A stretch of DNA of 64,000 nt from Microbacterium aurum (lineage in GTDB: Bacteria > Actinomycetota > Actinomycetes > Actinomycetales > Microbacteriaceae), in assembly GCF_016907815.1 (NCBI RefSeq), contig NZ_JAFBCQ010000001.1, positions 2,604,001-2,668,000 of the forward strand, written 5' to 3'. Below the pieces are notes generated by a model. The model had not been told where the DNA came from and did no database searches. It was given only the letters and a program-made list of their open reading frames with translations. This document shows, piece by piece, positions 62,062 to 64,000 of this stretch. The first letter of the stretch is position 1, and every line of letters begins with the position of its first letter. The translations under genes and the position numbers were made by a program.

Positions 62062-62541
62062 CTACTGCGAGAAGGGCGCGGCCTCGGGATCGGCCTGCGC
62101 GACCGAGCCGTCACCGGAGATCGCGACGTTCTCGGGCGAGAGCAGGAAGACCTTGCTCGTCACCCGCTCGATGCGTCCGTACAGACCGAGCGAGAGACCG
62201 CTGGCGAAGTCGATGAGGCGACGTGCGTCCGCGTCGCTCATCTGCGAGAGGTTGATGATGACGGGGATGCCGTCGCGGAAGTTCTCGGCGATCAGCTGCG
62301 CGTCGCGGTACTGCTTGGGGTGCACCGTGAGGATCTCGCTGACGGTGCCGGCGGTGGGCTGACGCACCACGGCCGGACGGTGCAGCGGGACCACGGGCGC
62401 GGCCTTCTCGACGGTGCGCTCCGCGCCCCGCTCGCTCGTGCGCTCGCGGCGGGCCGGGGTCTCGGCGACCGGCTCGTCGTAGACCTCTTCCTCATCGGCG
62501 AGGCCCAGGTACACCATGGTCTTCTTGAGCGGGTTCGACAT
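62062..62541 (-). CDS. sepF: Cell division protein SepF
   Basis: 159 aa, preceded by GGAGG. SepF bundles FtsZ filaments and anchors them to the membrane in bacteria lacking FtsA. The N-terminus is amphipathic (SNPLKKTMVYLGLADEEEVY). A charged linker leads to the core domain at about residues 70-150: ILTVHPKQYRDAQLIAENFR, PVIINLSQMSDADARRLIDF and ASGLSLGLYGRIERVTSKVFLL. It ends with an acidic tail. It sits between yggS and yggT, next to ftsZ, as in all actinobacterial division clusters. Confidence 0.95.
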   Translation of the reverse strand: MSNPLKKTMVYLGLADEEEVYDEPVAETPARRERTSERGAERTVEKAAPVVPLHRPAVVRQPTAGTVSEILTVHPKQYRDAQLIAENFRDGIPVIINLSQMSDADARRLIDFASGLSLGLYGRIERVTSKVFLLSPENVAISGDGSVAQADPEAAPFSQ

Positions 62542-62574
62542 CGCATTCCTCCGTTTGCTCGTCTGTGTTTGAGG

Positions 62575-63273
62575 CTAGCCGTCAGCGGGCCGCGGACCCG
62601 TGATTGCCGTGCCGATCCGCAGGTGTGTCGCGCCCGCGGCGATCGCTTCGGCGAAGTCGCCGGACATTCCGGCCGACATCCACGCGGCATCCGGCACGAC
62701 ACGCCGCACCGCGTCGGCGGCCGCCGCGAGGCGCTCGAAGGCCGCGGCCGGCGCCTGCGTGAGCGGGGCGACCGCCATGACTCCGCACACGCGCAGCGAC
62801 GGACAGCGCGCCGCGACGTGCTCCGCGAGGGTCTCCACCTCGCCCGGCGAGATCCCGCCGCGGCCCGGGTCGTCGGTGAGGTTCACCTGCAGGAAGACAT
62901 CCAGCACGCTGCCGTCGGGGTCGGCGGCGTGCAGCGCATCGGCCACGCGATCGCGGTCGACGGAGTGCACGCAGTCGGATGCCGCGCGCACCGCACGGGC
63001 CTTCTTGCTCTGCAGCTGCCCGATGAAGTGCCATCGGACATCCGCGGCCGGTCCCTCGACCTGCTGCAGCGCGGCGCGCTTGGCGGTCAGCTCCTGCTGG
63101 CGGTTCTCCCCCACGTCGCGCACGCCCAGGGCGGCGAGGTCGGCGACGACCTGCGCGGGGTGGAACTTCGTGACGACGATGCGCGTCAGGGCGCCGGGGT
63201 CGCGACCGACCGCCCTGGCCGCATCCGCGATGCGGGCGTCCAGGGCGGTCAGTCGTTCGGCCAGATCGGTCAC
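62575..63273 (-). CDS. YggS-family pyridoxal-phosphate homeostasis protein
   Basis: 232 aa, GTG start overlapping the ftsZ stop (GTGA). Single-domain alanine-racemase-like TIM barrel that binds PLP. The PLP lysine is in LTRIVVTKFHPAQVVADL, the conserved region GVRDVGENRQQELTAKR follows, and WHFIGQLQSKKARAV, the phosphate-loop SAGMSGDFAEAIAAGATHLR and IGTAITG are present. It maintains PLP levels and has no known enzymatic activity. Between ftsZ and sepF, standard order. Confidence 0.94.
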   Translation of the reverse strand: MTDLAERLTALDARIADAARAVGRDPGALTRIVVTKFHPAQVVADLAALGVRDVGENRQQELTAKRAALQQVEGPAADVRWHFIGQLQSKKARAVRAASDCVHSVDRDRVADALHAADPDGSVLDVFLQVNLTDDPGRGGISPGEVETLAEHVAARCPSLRVCGVMAVAPLTQAPAAAFERLAAAADAVRRVVPDAAWMSAGMSGDFAEAIAAGATHLRIGTAITGPRPADG

Positions 63274-64000
63274 TTCAGGAAATCGGGGATGTCCAGGTCG
63301 TCATCGCCGAACACCGAGTCGTACGAGTCGCTGGATGCCGTGACCGAGACGGTCTCCTTGGGGGCGCTGTGGTCGGCCTCGGCGATCTCGCGAGCGGCCT
63401 CGTCGGCCGGCACCGCGGGGACCAGCGGAGCGGACACGGGGCGCTGCGCCGTGATGGGCTCGATGCGCGCCTGCGGCTCACCGCCGTCGAAGCCGGCGGC
63501 GATGACCGTCACGCGCACCTCGTCTCCGAGGGTGTCGTCGATGACCGTGCCGAAGATGATGTTGGCCTCGGGGTGCGCGGCCTCCTTCACCAGCTGCGCG
63601 GCGTCATTGATCTCGAAGATGCCGAGGTTCGACCCACCCTGAATCGACAGCAGCACGCCGTGGGCGCCCTCGATCGAGGCTTCCAGAAGCGGCGACTCGA
63701 CGGCCAGCTCGGCCGCCTTTATCGCCCGGTCGGCGCCGCGCGCCGAGCCGATTCCCATGAGCGCCGACCCCGCCCCCTGCATGACCGATTTGACGTCGGC
63801 GAAGTCGAGGTTGATGAGACCGGGCGTCGTGATGAGGTCGGTGATGCCCTGCACACCGGCCAGGAGCACCTGGTCGGCCGTGGCGAACGCCTCGATCATC
63901 GAGATGCCGCGGTCGCTGATCTCGAGCAGCCGGTCGTTGGGGACGACGATGAGGGTGTCGACCTCTTCCTTGAGCTTGGAGACACCCTGCTCGGCCTGCT
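63270..64000 (-). CDS. ftsZ: Cell division protein FtsZ, 3' part (runs off the right edge)
   Basis: About 243 residues of the C-terminal part; the 5' end and GTP-binding tubulin signature lie outside the window. Visible are QGVSKLKEEVDTLIVVPNDRL, ADVKSVMQGAGSALMGIG, TDLITTPGLINLDFADVK, LLSIQGGSNLGIFEINDAAQ and EANIIFGTVIDDTLGDEVRV, all from the core GTPase and T7-loop region. A variable linker of about 65 residues leads to the C-terminal peptide DDDLDIPDFLK, which binds SepF and other partners. FtsZ polymerises into the Z ring. Confidence 0.97.
   Translation of the reverse strand, partial: QAEQGVSKLKEEVDTLIVVPNDRLLEISDRGISMIEAFATADQVLLAGVQGITDLITTPGLINLDFADVKSVMQGAGSALMGIGSARGADRAIKAAELAVESPLLEASIEGAHGVLLSIQGGSNLGIFEINDAAQLVKEAAHPEANIIFGTVIDDTLGDEVRVTVIAAGFDGGEPQARIEPITAQRPVSAPLVPAVPADEAAREIAEADHSAPKETVSVTASSDSYDSVFGDDDLDIPDFLK

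Overview
The window is a very GC-rich chromosomal segment of an actinobacterium. Lineage markers are RbpA, WhiA, OpcA, DivIVA/Wag31, SepF, the long actinobacterial transaldolase, and a cytochrome bc1 complex with a di-haem QcrC. Gene order and protein style fit the family Microbacteriaceae, most likely Microbacterium or a close relative; that placement is inferred, since no search could be run. Almost all of the sequence is core chromosome. I saw no rRNA, tRNA, CRISPR array, prophage or plasmid functions.

Layout, left to right. 0.1-3 kb: haem A synthase (ctaA), a small membrane protein, a long hairpin, a nuclease-gene remnant and haem O synthase (ctaB). 3.1-11.3 kb: the pentose-phosphate/glycolysis operon tkt-tal-pgi-zwf-opcA-pgl, with overlapping start and stop codons. 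11.3-23 kb (minus strand): uvrA-uvrC-rapZ-whiA, then sodA, then gap-pgk-tpiA-secG-rbpA. 22.9-31 kb: an OhrR-like regulator divergent from a small CxxC protein, a VOC-family fossil, uvrB, coaE, a membrane protein with a degenerate GGDEF domain overlapping an orphan histidine kinase, and rpsA. 31.2-37.7 kb: a frameshifted cation-efflux gene, ychJ, a lipoprotein and secreted protein pair with locally lower GC, a stand-alone 5'-3' exonuclease, a PHP hydrolase, a small membrane protein and trpD. 37.8-48.5 kb: the respiratory bc1-aa3 supercomplex as two facing units, ctaE-qcrC-qcrA-qcrB (plus) and ctaC-ctaD-ctaF (minus), separated by a rhodanese gene, an intact insertion sequence and a PP2C phosphatase. 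48.6-55.2 kb: erpA, an M20 peptidase, a DUF3043 protein, pyrD, nrdR, hisD and a membrane protein. 55.3-64 kb: dnaE, a NUDIX hydrolase, rluD-type synthase, lspA, divIVA, yggT, sepF, yggS and the 3' part of ftsZ, which runs off the right edge.

How the parts work together. ctaA, ctaB, ctaC-F and qcrABC supply haem A and the subunits of the terminal respiratory chain. tkt to pgl and gap-pgk-tpiA cover central carbon flux. uvrA, uvrB, uvrC and dnaE serve DNA repair and replication. The ftsZ-sepF-yggT-divIVA block is the division and polar-growth set.

The most interesting signals are regulatory. uvrA, uvrB and dnaE each begin 6 nt after a TAnnnT hexamer preceded by TGTCGG(A/T)G at 8-9 nt, which matches the RecA-independent (PafBC-type) damage promoter of actinobacteria and implies leaderless mRNAs. 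At least fourteen genes share the same promoter-to-start geometry. Other items are an IS that landed inside a dispersed CCTGAGCCTGTCGAAGGG-type repeat with a clean 5-bp target duplication, two long palindromes of similar flavour, and several fossil genes. I did not find a convincing wholly new multi-gene system.
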